Origin: CAVVNP01 sp963800235
GTDB lineage: Bacteria > Actinomycetota > Acidimicrobiia > Acidimicrobiales > Iamiaceae
Length of the DNA stretch: 64,000 nucleotides
Direction: 5' to 3'
NCBI GenBank assembly: GCA_963800235.1
Contig: CAWDAD010000001.1
Coordinates: 868,001 to 932,000 of the forward strand
Shown: positions 22,106-31,706 of the stretch, piece by piece
Position numbering within the stretch: the stretch's first letter is position 1
Layout: the number at the start of each line of letters is the position of its first letter
The notes under the pieces: model-generated
Databases searched by the model: none
Told to the model about the DNA's origin: nothing
The model's input: only the letters and a program-made list of their open reading frames with translations
Translations under genes and position numbers: made by a program

Positions 22106-23016
22106 TCAGAAGTAGCCCTCCTTCTTCCGGTCCTCCATGGCCGCCTCGCTGGTGCGGTCGTCGGCCCGGGTGGCGCCCCGCTCGGTGATGCGGGTGGCGG
22201 CCACCTCGGCGATGACCTCCTCGACGGTGGCCGCCGGGGACTCGACCGCCCCGGTGCACGACGCGTCGCCGACGGTCCGGTACCGGACGGTCGCTTCGAA
22301 CGGCTCCTCCCCCTCCAGGAGGGTGACGAACTCCGACACGGCGAGCAGCATGCCGTCGCGCTGGAAGACCTCGCGCTGGTGGGCGTAGTAGATGGACGGG
22401 ACCTCGATGCCCTCGTCGGCGATGTACTGCCAGATGTCGAGCTCGGTCCAGTTGCTGATCGGGAACACCCGGATGTGCTCGCCCCGACGGTGGCGGCCGT
22501 TGTAGAGGTCCACAGCTCGGGCCGCTGGTTCTTCGGGTCCCACTGCCCGAACTCGTCGCGGAAGGAGTACACCCGCTCCTTGGCCCGGGCCTTCTCCTCG
22601 TCGCGGCGGGCGCCGCCGAACACGGCGTCGAACTGGTGGGACTCGATGGCCTCGAGCAGGGGCACCGTCTGCAGCCGGTTGCGGCTGGCCCGGGGGCCGG
22701 TCTCCTCGGTGACGCGGCCCTGGTCGATGGCGTCCTGCACCGACGCGACCACCAGGCGGGCGCCCAGCTCGCCGACCCGCCGGTCCCGGAAGTCGAGGAC
22801 CTCGGGGAAGTTGTGGCCGGTGTCGACGTGCATGACCGGGAACGGGATCGGGCAGGGCCAGAACGCCTTCTCGGCCAGGCGGAGCATCACGATCGAGTCC
22901 TTGCCGCCGGAGAAGAGCAGCACGGGGCGCTCGAACTCGGCGGCCACCTCCCGGAAGATGTGGATCGACTCGGCCTCGAGCACGGCCAGGTCGGGCAGCT
23001 GGTAGGTGGCAGGCAT
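22106..23016 (-). pseudogene. cysD: Sulfate adenylyltransferase small subunit CysD, with one frameshift (probable assembly indel)
   Basis: The PP-loop subunit of ATP sulfurylase. The N-terminal part from ATG 23016 (MPATYQLPDL) has the ATP-binding SGGKDS at 36-41, VMHVDTGHNFPEVLDFRD and GGARRDEEKARAKER. After NQRPELW the frame breaks and the C-terminal part continues as DLYNGRHRRGEHIRVFPISNWTELD and ends in RKKEGYF, the typical CysD terminus. One G is missing in the TGGAC region near 22514-22518 on the minus strand; adding it restores 303 residues (E. coli CysD has 302). It is first in the cysD-cysN-cysC run and divergent from cysQ. Confidence 0.88.
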
Positions 23017-23057
23017 CAAGACCTCATCGGACGCGGGCCGCTCTCGGTGAGCGGGCC

Positions 23058-23063
23058 AGGTTA
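23058..23063 (-). promoter_or_regulatory. Possible -10 box for the cysDNC run (TAACCT)
   Basis: TAACCT on the minus strand lies 41 nt before the cysD ATG. No good -35 partner is visible at 16-18 bp, so support is weak. Confidence 0.25.
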
Positions 23064-23172
23064 GGGGAGGCCCCGAAAGTCGACCAGATCGGTCAGGCAT
23101 CGGTCCGGCGCCGGTCCCCGAGTCCGCCCCGCCGGCGTGGACCGGCCGCCGACCACCCGGGGTCCGGACCGC

Positions 23173-23178
23173 TAGAAC
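23173..23178 (+). promoter_or_regulatory. Putative -10 box of cysQ (TAGAAC)
   Basis: TAGAAC ends 6 nt before the ATG at 23185, fitting a leaderless start. Confidence 0.35.
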
Positions 23179-23184
23179 GGGTCG

Positions 23185-23961
23185 ATGGCCGTCGACCCCA
23201 CCACCGACCGGGACCACGAGCTGGCCGGCCGCCTCGCCCACGAGGCCGGCGCCCGGCTGGTCGCGCTCCGCGCCGAGCTGTTCGCCGACGGCGCCGACCC
23301 GGCCGAGGTGCGGGACCGGGGCGATCGCACCTCGCACCTCTTCCTCGTCGAGCAGCTGGCCGAGCTGTTCCCCGCCGACGCGGTGCTCTCCGAGGAGGGC
23401 GCCGACGACGACGGCCCGGGCGGTCGGGCCCGGCTCGACGCCGACCGGGTCTGGGTCGTCGATCCGCTCGACGGCACCCGGGAGTTCGGCGAGGCCGGCC
23501 GGGCCGACTGGGCGGTGCACGTCGCGCTGGTCGTCGACGAGCAGCCGGTGGCCGGGGCGGTGGCCCTGCCGGCCCAGGGCATCACGTTGACCACCCGTCC
23601 GCCCGCCCCCGAGCCCGCCGGCCCGGCCCCTCGCCCCCGCGTCGTCGTCAGCCGCAGCCGCCCCCCGGCGGTGGCCATGGCGGTGGTCGAGGCCCTGGGC
23701 GGCGAGCTGGTCGAGATGGGCTCCGCCGGCGCCAAGGTCGCCGCCGTCGTGCTGGGCGCGGCCGACGCCTACCCCCATGCCGGCGGCCAGTTCGAGTGGG
23801 ACTCGGCCGCCCCGGTGGCGGTCGCCGAAGCCGCCGGGCTGCACTGCAGCCGCATCGACGGGTCTCCGCTGCGCTACAACCAGCCCGACCCGCGGCTGCC
23901 CGACCTGCTCGTCTGCCACCGCTCCCTCCTCGACCCGATCCTCGAGGTCACCCGGGGCTGA
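23185..23961 (+). CDS. cysQ: 3'(2'),5'-bisphosphate nucleotidase CysQ (inositol monophosphatase family)
   Basis: Removes the 3' phosphate from PAP/PAPS, clearing the by-product of PAPS use. The protein has 258 residues with the lithium-sensitive phosphatase metal motifs: Glu70/Glu71 in VLSEEGADD and Asp93-x-x-Asp96 in DPLDGTREF. The C-terminal motif WDSAAPVAVAEAAG carries the third metal Asp. Its place back to back with cysDNC (168-bp divergent gap) supports CysQ over inositol phosphatase. The start ATG lies 6 nt after TAGAAC. Confidence 0.92.
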   Translation: MAVDPTTDRDHELAGRLAHEAGARLVALRAELFADGADPAEVRDRGDRTSHLFLVEQLAELFPADAVLSEEGADDDGPGGRARLDADRVWVVDPLDGTREFGEAGRADWAVHVALVVDEQPVAGAVALPAQGITLTTRPPAPEPAGPAPRPRVVVSRSRPPAVAMAVVEALGGELVEMGSAGAKVAAVVLGAADAYPHAGGQFEWDSAAPVAVAEAAGLHCSRIDGSPLRYNQPDPRLPDLLVCHRSLLDPILEVTRG

Positions 23962-24004
23962 CGCACGGGGTCGGGGCGCCGCCGAACCCCCCGAGGAGCC
24001 GAAC

Positions 24005-24781
24005 GTGGACGTCGCAGCGCAGTACGGACCGTGGGCCGTCGTCACCGGGGCCGCCGCCGGGGTGGGGCTGGCCTTCGTCGAGGAGCTGCACGCCCGGGGC
24101 CTGGGGGTGGTGATGGCCGACGTCGACCCCGCGGTCGCCGACGTCGCCGCCGGCCTCGACGGCGAGACCCGCTCGTGCGTGGTCGACGTGCGCGAGCCGG
24201 GCTGGATCGGGCGCCTGGACGACGCCTGCGCCGGGCTCGAGATCGGTCTGGCGGTGGCCAACGCCGGCATCGCCTACGTCGGCTGGTACCTGGACATGCC
24301 GGCCGAGCGGCGGCGGGCCATCGTCGAGGTCAACTGCTCGGCCACCGCCGAGCTGGCCTCGTGGGCCCTGCCGCCGATGGTCGACCGGGGACGGGGCGGG
24401 TTCGTCGCCACCAGCTCGGGGTCGGCGCTGGCGGGCACCGCCGGCATCGCCCTCTACAGCGCCACCAAGGCGTTCTCGATCAACCTGGTCGAGGCCATCG
24501 GCTGGGAGCTGCGCGACTCCGGCGTCGACCTCCTGGCCGTCGTGGCGCCGTCGATGGCCACGCCCGGCTTCCTGGCGGCCGAACCCGACGACGACCGCAT
24601 GCTCGTCCCCGCCGTCGATCCCCGCGCCGTGGTGGCCGCCGCCCTCGACGCCCTGCCCGAGGGCGGTCGCTGGCTGGCCGACGACGGCCTGCGGCTCGTC
24701 GCCGGGGTGGCGCGGCGCCAGCGGGTCGAGCTCATGAGCGAGACCACCACCGCCATGTACCCCCAGACGTTCGAGCGCTGA
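24005..24781 (+). CDS. SDR family oxidoreductase
   Basis: A classical short-chain dehydrogenase of 258 residues. Cofactor motif TGAAAGVG is near residues 13-20, an acidic residue follows strand two (MADVDP), ANAGIAYVG replaces the usual NNAG, and the active-site pair is Y-S-A-T-K. Start: GTG at 24005, preceded by CGAGGAGCC, a good Shine-Dalgarno about 7 nt away, so this gene does not follow the leaderless pattern. Acidic residue use near the cofactor suggests NAD preference, which is weak inference. Substrate unknown. It converges on the phosphatase gene across 47 bp rich in short GC palindromes. Confidence 0.87.
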   Translation: MDVAAQYGPWAVVTGAAAGVGLAFVEELHARGLGVVMADVDPAVADVAAGLDGETRSCVVDVREPGWIGRLDDACAGLEIGLAVANAGIAYVGWYLDMPAERRRAIVEVNCSATAELASWALPPMVDRGRGGFVATSSGSALAGTAGIALYSATKAFSINLVEAIGWELRDSGVDLLAVVAPSMATPGFLAAEPDDDRMLVPAVDPRAVVAAALDALPEGGRWLADDGLRLVAGVARRQRVELMSETTTAMYPQTFER

Positions 24782-24828
24782 CCGGTCCGGCGAGCGCCGG
24801 CCGGCTGGCTTGGCGCCGACCGGGTCGG

Positions 24829-27469
24829 TCAGGGCTGCACGGCGCGCAGGACCAGCACCGCGGTGTCGTCCACGCCGGCGCCGCCGCGGAAGCGCTCCAC
24901 CGACCGCTCGACCCGGTCGGCCAGGTCGCTCGCGTCCAGCGCCTGCTGGCCCTCGAGGGCCTCGACCAGCCGAGCCTCGCCGAACAGCTCGGCACCTCGG
25001 CGCGCCTCGGTCACCCCGTCGGTGTAGAGGACGATGGCCTCGCCGTCGGCCAGCGACAGCTCGCAGTCGTGCAGGGTCGGGTCCGGCAGCGCGCCGATCA
25101 GCGTGCCCGTGCACGGCACCGGGTCGACGCTCCCGTCGCGCCGCAGCACGAGCGGCGGCGGGTGGCCGCCGCAGGAGGCCACCACCGAGAGACCGCCGTC
25201 CCGCCGCTCCACGCGCAGCAGCCCCATGGTGCAGAACCGGCTGTCGTCGATCTGGTCGAGGATGACCCGGTTGGTCAGGTCCAGGATGCGGCTGGGGGCG
25301 ACCTCGCGCATGGTGGCGGTCCGGAGGGTGTGGCGGACCAGTCCGGTGAGCGCCGCTGCCTCGGTCCCCCGGCCGCACACGTCGCCGATGACCGCGGCCC
25401 AGGCCCCGTCGCCCAGCTCGAACACGTCGTAGAAGTCGCCGCCGATGGCCATGTCGTCGCCGGCGACGCGGTAGCGGGTCGCGATCTGCACCCCGGGGAC
25501 GTCGGGGAGGGCGGGCGGCAGCAGCGAACGCTGCAGCGTGCGGGCGACCTCGCTGCGGGAGGCGAACAGGCGGGCGTTGTCGACCGCCAGCGCCGCCCGG
25601 CCGGCCAGGTCCTCGACGAGCACCAGGTCGTCGCCGTCGAAGGGCGGCCGGTCCCCGCAGCGCAGCATGACGATGACCCCGACGACCCGCTCCCGGGTGA
25701 GCAGCGGCACCACGATCGAGGAGCTGGGGGCCAGCGTCCGCAGCAGGGCGAGCTGCTCGGCATCGACGGCGGCGCCCACCAGGTCGGCGTCGGTGATCGT
25801 CCCGAGCATGGCGGTCGTGCCGGTGCGGGCCGCCGCCCGCGGCGCTCCACAGCCCGTCGCCGCCGGCCGCCGCCCGGCGCCGGCGGATCTCCGCCATCGG
25901 CTCGATCAGGTCCGGGTCGACGTGGTCGACCACCACCTCGTCCAGTCGGTCGCCGTCGACGGAGTAGATGACGACCCCGTCGCACATCCGCCCCAGGAGC
26001 AGGTCGTGGAGGACCCGCAGGGTGGCCCGAGGCTCGAGCGAGGTGGCGAGGGCGGCGCTGGCCTGGGCCAGCACCGAGAGGCGCTCCCGAGCGGCGTCGG
26101 AGGCGACGCGCGCCTCGTGCTCGCTCGCGAGGAGCGAGGCCCGGATCTCCTCCACCAGGCGACGCTGGGTGACGTCGGCCAGGACCCCCACCATGCGCCG
26201 CCCGCTCGGCGCGCCCGGGACGGTGCGGCCGCGGACCTCGAGCCAGCGGGTCTCGCCCCGGGGCGTCTCGATCCGGAAGACCACGTGGTGCTCGCCGCCG
26301 GAGACGGCCGACCGGCGGGCCTCGGTCCGCAGCTCGTCGCGGTCGTCGGGGTGCACCAGCGACAGGAAGCGCTCGACGCGCATCTCCGGCTCCAGGAGGT
26401 CGTCCACCTCGTCGAGGCGGCCGGCCCAGCGCAGCCGATCCGCGTCGAGGTCCCACTCCCAGCTGAGCAGGCCGCCCGCCCGCATCGACAGGTCCAGCCG
26501 GGCGTGGCTGGCCCGAAGGGCCTCCTCGCTCCGCAGCCGGGCGATGGCCACGCCGAGCACGTTCGCCACCAGCTCGAGGAAGTTGACGTCGTCGTCGTCG
26601 AAGGAGCGCAGCCGCACCGAGTGGGCGGCCAGTACCCCCCACGGACCGCTGTCGCTGCCGCCCACCACCACGGTCACCCCGCTGCGCAGCCCCAGCCGGC
26701 TGCTGTGCTCGGTGTACTCGAAGCGGCGGTCGTCGGCCAGGTCCTCGGCCACCACCGGCGCCCTGGTCAGCACGGTGTAGCCGGCCTGCGACCGGCGGCC
26801 GGCCGACATGGTGGTCAGGCCGACCTGCTCGCTCGGGATCCCGGCCGCCGCCCGCAGCAGCATCACCTCGCCCGACAGCTGCTCGAAGACCTGCACCACC
26901 TCGACGCCGAGGGTGGTGGCGATCGATCGGACCGCCTCGTCGAGCAGTGCGTCGAGCGGCGCGCCGGAGAGGGCCCGCTGCCCCACGACGGCCAGCGCCT
27001 CGAGCCGCCGGGCCCGGTCGAGCAGGTCGGAGGCGGCCCGGTGGGTGCTGGTCACGTCGAGCAGCTGGACGCCGACCGACGCCACGGTCCCGCGACCGGG
27101 CACCGGGAACGTGCTCACGTGCCAGCGCCGATGACCGCCGACCGCGCCCCGCTCGGCGACCTCGACCCCGGTCACCGGGCGCCCGGAGGCCAGCGCCTGC
27201 TCGGCGGCCGGGGCGACGGCGACGGCGAGGGTCGGCAGGGCGTCGCCGACGGCCCGGCCGACCAGGTCGGCGGCGGGGATGCCGACGACGGATGCCAGCT
27301 CGTCGTTGGCGACCACCACCGAGAGGTCGGGGTCGAGCAGCAGGGTGGGCAGCGGCAGGCTGCGGACGAGGTCCTCCGGGCCGTTGCGATCGTCCGGGGC
27401 GAGCCGCTCGCCGCCCGTCAGGTCGACCTCCGGATCGTCCCCAACTCCGTCTTGTGGCCGCACAGCCAC
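24829..27469 (-). pseudogene. PAS/GAF sensor SpoIIE-type serine phosphatase, split by one frameshift (probable assembly indel)
   Basis: The N-terminal frame encodes a PAS domain (DLVRSLPLPTLLLDPDLSVVVAND), a GAF domain (VGQRALSGAPLDALLDEAV), a PAS/PAC domain (LSWEWDLDADRLRWAGRLDEV) and the start of a second GAF. Near 25836-25843 the frame shifts, and the second frame carries the rest of that GAF and a PP2C-type phosphatase with GGDFYDVFELGDG, GDVCGRG, GHPPPLV and GVDDTAVLVLR. Dropping one base from a C run restores about 879 residues. Such proteins dephosphorylate anti-sigma-factor antagonists. The start is uncertain: GTG 27469 or 27463 is chosen because the longest frame (ATG 27544) overlaps the divergent enoyl-CoA hydratase start. 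Confidence 0.82.
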
Positions 27470-27529
27470 ACACCGTACGCACCCTGGGAGCGGGTCCTCC
27501 CGCCGTGGCCGCTGGCGCCGGGAGCGTGG

Positions 27530-27535
27530 GACGAT
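27530..27535 (+). promoter_or_regulatory. Putative -10-like hexamer (GACGAT)
   Basis: GACGAT ends 7 nt before the ATG at 27543. The same hexamer precedes the amidohydrolase start with a 6-nt gap. Confidence 0.3.
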
Positions 27536-27542
27536 GCCGGCC

Positions 27543-28367
27543 ATGGCCTCGGACCACCCGACCGTCCGCTACCAGGTCGACGACGGGGTCGCGCTGGTGA
27601 CCCTCGACCGGCCCCACCGGTTGAACGCCTGGACCGGGCGCATGCACACCGAGTACCGGGCCGCGCTGGCCGAGGCCGACGACGACCCGGCCGTCCGGGC
27701 GGTGGTGGTCACCGGCGCCGGCCGGGGCTTCTGCGCGGGCGCCGATGCCAAGGCCCTCGACCGCCATGCCGAGGCCGGCGCCTACGACCCCGGTACCGGG
27801 CCGGACCTGGCCACGCCCGGCTACGGCGTGCGGCCGGAGTTCGACCACCCCTTCGCCTTCCACTTCGGCCTGACCGTGCCCGTGGTCGCCGCCGTCAACG
27901 GCCCGGCGGCCGGGGTCGGGCTGGTGCTGGCCTGCTTCTGCGACCTGCGCTTCGCCGCCGCCGGCGCCAAGCTGACCACCTCGGCGCCCCGGCTCGGCCT
28001 TCCGGCGGAGTACGGGCTGTCGTGGCTGCTGCCCCGCATCGTCGGCGTCGGCCACGCCGCCGACCTGCTGCTCTCGAGCCGGGTCGTGCTCGCCGAGGAG
28101 GCGGTGACCATGGGGCTGGTCAACCGCGTCCTGCCGGCGGAGGAGCTGCTCGACCACGCGCTGGGCTACGCCGGCCGGCTGGCCACCGAGGTGTCACCCA
28201 CCTCGCTCCGGGTCACCAAGCACCAGCTGTACGCCGACCTGCACGACGACGTCGGCACCGCCGTCGCCCGCAGCGAGGAGCTGCTCGAGGAGCTGGTCAC
28301 CCAGCCCGACTACGCCGAGGGCGTGCGGGCCCTGGTCGAGAAGCGGCCGCCCCGCTTCGAGCGATGA
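27543..28367 (+). CDS. Enoyl-CoA hydratase/isomerase family (crotonase)
   Basis: A 274-residue crotonase-fold protein, probably hydrating enoyl-CoA in beta-oxidation or a related acyl-CoA step. The oxyanion-hole segments RGFCAGADAKAL and NGPAAGVGLVLACFCDLRFA are intact, followed by PRLGLPAEYGLSWLLPRIVG and the C-terminal TLSEDxxE-like PDYAEGVRALVEKRPPRF. The catalytic Glu of true hydratases probably corresponds to E in GLPAEYG. ATG 27543 is preferred because of the hexamer spacing; ATG 27534 in the same frame adds MPA. Its TGA overlaps the ATG of the ABC1 kinase gene. Confidence 0.9.
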   Translation: MASDHPTVRYQVDDGVALVTLDRPHRLNAWTGRMHTEYRAALAEADDDPAVRAVVVTGAGRGFCAGADAKALDRHAEAGAYDPGTGPDLATPGYGVRPEFDHPFAFHFGLTVPVVAAVNGPAAGVGLVLACFCDLRFAAAGAKLTTSAPRLGLPAEYGLSWLLPRIVGVGHAADLLLSSRVVLAEEAVTMGLVNRVLPAEELLDHALGYAGRLATEVSPTSLRVTKHQLYADLHDDVGTAVARSEELLEELVTQPDYAEGVRALVEKRPPRFER

Positions 28368-30067
28368 CCGGCGCTCCGGACGAGGCTGGAAGACTCGGCG
28401 CCGTGCCCGACGCCCCCCCCGACCACGACAGCGACACCCCGACCGGCACCCCGACCGGCGCCCTCGACCCGATCGCGACCGGCTCCTCGGACCGCCCTGT
28501 CGACCTGGCGGTGGGGGCGTTCAGCGACGACCCGCCGTGGCTGGTCGAGCCCGGGGCGATGCGCTGGCGCCGGGCGGTGCCGGCCCTGCGACGGGTGGTC
28601 CGCGACTCGCTGCCGGAGCTGACCCGCCCCCGCACCGTCCCGCCCGGGCTGCGGGTCGTGCGCGTCACCGGCCACCTCGGGGCGGCGCTGGCCGGCTGGG
28701 CCCTGATCGACCGGCGCAAGGACCAGTCCTCCTCCCGGGCGGGCCTGTCCCACCGGCTGCGGCGGGCGGCGGAGGTCCTCGGGCCCACCTACATCAAGCT
28801 CGGGCAGATCATCTCCTCGGGCGAGGGGCTGTTCCCCGAGGAGCTGGTGACCGAGTTCAAGCGGTGCCGGGACCGGGTCACCCCCGAGACCTTCGCCACC
28901 GTGCGCGACGTGGTCGAGGCCGACCTGGGCCGGCCGCTCGACGCGGTGTTCTCGCAGTTCGAGCGCACCCCCCTCGCCTCGGCGTCCATCGCCCAGGTCC
29001 ACGCCGCGACCCTGCGCACCGGCGAGCGGGTGGTGGTCAAGGTCCAGCGCCCCCGGGTGCGGTCCCTCGTGCACGCCGACCTCAAGGTCATGGCCTGGAT
29101 CGCGCCGTTCCTCGTCGGGCGCATCCCGATCGCCGCCCTGGCCAACCCCCCGGCGCTGGTCGACCTCTTCGCCCAGACCATCACCGAGGAGCTCGACTTC
29201 CGGCTCGAGGCCGAGAACATGCTCGACGTGGCCCGCATGTTCGCCGCCCTGGGCGCCACCGCCTACGTGATCCCCCGGCCCCACCCGGAGCTGGTGACCG
29301 CCCGGGTGCTCGTCATGGAGCGGCTCGACGGGTTCGCCTTCGACGACGTGGCCGGCATGAAGGGCGCCGGCATCGACACCGAGGAGATCGTCCGCCAGGG
29401 CATGGTCGGCTTCCTCGAGGGCTGCATGTTCCACGGCATCTTCCACGGCGACCTGCACGGGGGGAACCTGTTCGTCCTCCCGGACGGGCGCACCGCCCTG
29501 CTCGACTTCGGCATCACCGGCCGTCTGCCCGAGCCCCGGCGGCTGGCGTTCCTTCGGCTGCTCGTCGGCGCGTCGATGAACGACGTCACCACCCAGCTCG
29601 CCGCCCTCCGGGACATGGGGGCCCTGCCGCCCGACACCGACCTGCAGGCGGTCATCGCCGACCTCGGCCTCGACAAGCCGGCGGTCGACCCCACCACCCT
29701 CACCCCCGAGGAGCTGACCGCCGAGATCCAGAAGGTGGTCAAGGCGCTGCTCGGCTACGGCGCCATGATCCCGAAGGAGCTCATGCTGTTCGTCAAGAAC
29801 ATGGTGTTCCTCGACGGCGCCATCGCCACCCTGGCCCCCGACCTCGACCTGTTCGCCGAGATCGCCCAGATGTCGGCCCACTTCGCCACCGTCCACGGCG
29901 AGCGCATCGCCCAGGACGTGGGCATGGACCTGAGCCGCTGGGAGCTCGACATGACCGGTCTCAAGGCCGGCTTCGGCGTCGACCCCGAGCGCACCGACCA
30001 GCTCACCTACCGGGAGCTGCGGGAGCGGCGTGACCTCATCCGCCAGCGCATGGCCAAGCGGGGCTGA
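28364..30067 (+). CDS. ABC1/UbiB-family atypical protein kinase
   Basis: A 567-residue UbiB-like kinase/ATPase, a family linked to isoprenoid quinone biosynthesis and lipid metabolism. After an 80-residue acidic, Pro/Thr-rich tail come the family KxGQ motif YIKLGQIISS near residue 143, the alanine-rich loop LASASIAQVHAA that replaces the glycine-rich loop, VVVKVQRP with the invariant Lys, HGDLHGGNLF near 362 and LDFGITGR near 381. The C-terminus contains a hydrophobic stretch MLFVKNMVFLDGAIATL. ATG 28364 overlaps the stop of the enoyl-CoA hydratase (ATGA), and nucS starts 1 nt after its stop, so three genes form one run. Confidence 0.92.
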   Translation: MTGAPDEAGRLGAVPDAPPDHDSDTPTGTPTGALDPIATGSSDRPVDLAVGAFSDDPPWLVEPGAMRWRRAVPALRRVVRDSLPELTRPRTVPPGLRVVRVTGHLGAALAGWALIDRRKDQSSSRAGLSHRLRRAAEVLGPTYIKLGQIISSGEGLFPEELVTEFKRCRDRVTPETFATVRDVVEADLGRPLDAVFSQFERTPLASASIAQVHAATLRTGERVVVKVQRPRVRSLVHADLKVMAWIAPFLVGRIPIAALANPPALVDLFAQTITEELDFRLEAENMLDVARMFAALGATAYVIPRPHPELVTARVLVMERLDGFAFDDVAGMKGAGIDTEEIVRQGMVGFLEGCMFHGIFHGDLHGGNLFVLPDGRTALLDFGITGRLPEPRRLAFLRLLVGASMNDVTTQLAALRDMGALPPDTDLQAVIADLGLDKPAVDPTTLTPEELTAEIQKVVKALLGYGAMIPKELMLFVKNMVFLDGAIATLAPDLDLFAEIAQMSAHFATVHGERIAQDVGMDLSRWELDMTGLKAGFGVDPERTDQLTYRELRERRDLIRQRMAKRG

Positions 30068-30068
30068 G

Positions 30069-30728
30069 GTGCGCCTGGTCGTCGCCCGCTGCTCGGTCGA
30101 CTACCGGGGACGGCTCGACGCCCACCTGCCGACGGCCACCCGGCTCCTGATGGTGAAGGCGGACGGCTGCGTCGCCGTGCACGCCGACGGCGGCGCCTAC
30201 AAGCCCCTGAACTGGATGAACGCCCCCAACCGCCTGGTCGAGGAGCCCGGTCGCTGGGTGATCACCAACCCCAAGGGCGAGATCCTGACCATCACCGTCG
30301 AAGAGGTGCTCGACGACTCGGCCTGGGCGCTGGGGGTCGACCCCGGCCTGCAGAAGGACGGCGTCGAGGCCCACCTCCAGCAGCTCCTGGCCGAGCGCTG
30401 CGCCGAGATGGAGGTCGGCCTCACCCTGGTGCGGCGCGAGTACCCGACCGACATCGGGCCGGTCGACCTCCTCTGCAAGGACGCCGGCGGCGGCACGGTC
30501 GCCATCGAGATCAAGCGCCGGGGCGAGATCGACGGCGTCGAGCAGCTCACCCGCTACCTGGAGCTGCTGAACCGCGACCCCCGGCTCCGCCCCGTGCGCG
30601 GCCTGTTCGTGGCCCAGCAGGTCAAGCCCCAGGCCCGGGTGCTGGCCGAGACCCGCGCCATCGGCTGGGTCGAGGTCGACTACGACGCCCTCCGCGGCAT
30701 CGAGAGCGACGAGCTCAGGTTGTTCTAG
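30069..30728 (+). CDS. nucS: Mismatch-specific endonuclease NucS (EndoMS)
   Basis: The non-canonical mismatch-repair nuclease of Actinobacteria, which lack MutS/MutL. The protein has 219 residues starting at GTG 30069, 1 nt after the kinase stop. The N-terminal DNA-binding half includes GGAYKPLNWMNAPN. The RecB-like nuclease core is seen as PVDLLCKD and AIEIKRRGEIDGVEQLTRYLE, giving the D-E-K catalytic set. The extreme C-terminus LRLF resembles the beta-clamp-binding tail of NucS proteins. The length and motif order are complete. Confidence 0.96.
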   Translation: MRLVVARCSVDYRGRLDAHLPTATRLLMVKADGCVAVHADGGAYKPLNWMNAPNRLVEEPGRWVITNPKGEILTITVEEVLDDSAWALGVDPGLQKDGVEAHLQQLLAERCAEMEVGLTLVRREYPTDIGPVDLLCKDAGGGTVAIEIKRRGEIDGVEQLTRYLELLNRDPRLRPVRGLFVAQQVKPQARVLAETRAIGWVEVDYDALRGIESDELRLF

Positions 30729-30738
30729 GTGCTCGCAG

Positions 30739-31596
30739 CTAACCCGTGAACGTGCAGCGGCCGGCGTCGAGGACGGTGCGGCCGTCGGAGCCGGCGGTCT
30801 GGAAGATGGCCTCGCTCCCGTCGACCCACATGCGCACGGTGAGCGACTCGCCCGGCATCACCGGCGAGCTGAACCGGCCCTCCATGCTGGTGAACCGGGT
30901 GGGATCGCTGTCGCACAGGGTGTGCAGCAGGGCGCGGCCGGTGAACCCGTAGGTGCAGAGGCCGTGCAGGATCGGCCGGTCGAAGCCGCCCATCGCCGCG
31001 AACGACGGATCGGAGTGCAGCGGGTTGCGGTCCCCCGACAGGCGGTAGAGCAGCGCCTGGTCGGTGCGGGTCTGGAGGGTGACGGTGTGGTCGGGGTCGC
31101 GCTCGGGTGGCGGGTTCTTGGGACCGGACGGGCCCCGCTCCCCGCCGAAGCCGCCCTCGCCCCGGATGAACGCCGACATGACGTTGGTGAAGAGCGGCTC
31201 GCCGGTCGAGGTGTCGGTGGAGACCGAGCGGGTCTCGACCACCGCCCCCTTGCCCTTGTCCCAGATGGCGGTGATCTCGCCGACGGTCGACACCTCGCCC
31301 TTCACCGGGATGGGCCGGTGCAGCTCGATCGACTGCTCGCCGTGCACGAGCATCGCCGGGTTGAACGACCCGATGCGCCCGAAGGCCGAGCCGCCGCCGG
31401 TGCCGAGCACCACCGCCATGGTGGGCAGGACCTGCTGCTCGACGTCCTGGGTGTTCTCGGTCGTGAACGCCAGCTCCTGCAGCGGGTCGGCGGCGCCGGC
31501 GCCCACGCCGAGGGCGTAGAGGATGGCGTCCTTGGAGCTCCACGAGTGGGTGGCCGGCTCCCCCTTGGAGCCGACCGCATCAGGGTTGATCGTCAT
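30739..31596 (-). CDS. MaoC-type (R)-specific enoyl-CoA hydratase 2, double hotdog
   Basis: A 285-residue protein like the hydratase 2 part of eukaryotic multifunctional enzyme 2. Two hotdog repeats are visible, the first covering residues about 15-130. The second, C-terminal repeat holds the hydratase 2 motif SGDRNPLHSDPSFAAMGGFDRPILHG near 184-210 with the catalytic Asp and His. It should hydrate trans-2-enoyl-CoA to (R)-3-hydroxyacyl-CoA. The next gene upstream is an SDR resembling the (R)-3-hydroxyacyl-CoA dehydrogenase part of the same enzyme, so the two probably act in sequence. Start ATG 31596 with a GAGG motif 9 nt upstream; the frame reaches further but into the repeat element. Confidence 0.9.
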   Translation of the reverse strand: MTINPDAVGSKGEPATHSWSSKDAILYALGVGAGAADPLQELAFTTENTQDVEQQVLPTMAVVLGTGGGSAFGRIGSFNPAMLVHGEQSIELHRPIPVKGEVSTVGEITAIWDKGKGAVVETRSVSTDTSTGEPLFTNVMSAFIRGEGGFGGERGPSGPKNPPPERDPDHTVTLQTRTDQALLYRLSGDRNPLHSDPSFAAMGGFDRPILHGLCTYGFTGRALLHTLCDSDPTRFTSMEGRFSSPVMPGESLTVRMWVDGSEAIFQTAGSDGRTVLDAGRCTFTG

Positions 31597-31644
31597 GCGA
31601 CGTACCTCACTTGTCGAGAGATGGAGCGGCGCCTCCACGGCCGC

Positions 31645-31706
31645 GGTCGGCGCAATTCATGCGCCGACCAAGCGGAGGAGGCTGGGGTTGGGGCCCCAGC
31701 CGGGCT
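31645..31706 (-). repeat. Dispersed two-hairpin intergenic element (single copy)
   Basis: Read on the minus strand this is the same layout as the array at 12.1 kb: a hairpin GGCTGGGG/CCCCAGCC with loop CCCCAA, a CCTCCTCC linker, then a 10-bp hairpin with arms GGTCGGCGCA and TGCGCCGACC and loop TGAAT (31645-31669). Loops and linker match the other locus while both stems differ but still pair. It fills most of the 109-bp gap between the SDR and MaoC genes and may act as a terminator or processing site. Confidence 0.75.

Noticed and set aside
23017..23184. SAM or other sulfur riboswitch upstream of cysD
   Set aside because: I could not fold a conserved riboswitch core in either direction; only short GC palindromes are visible.
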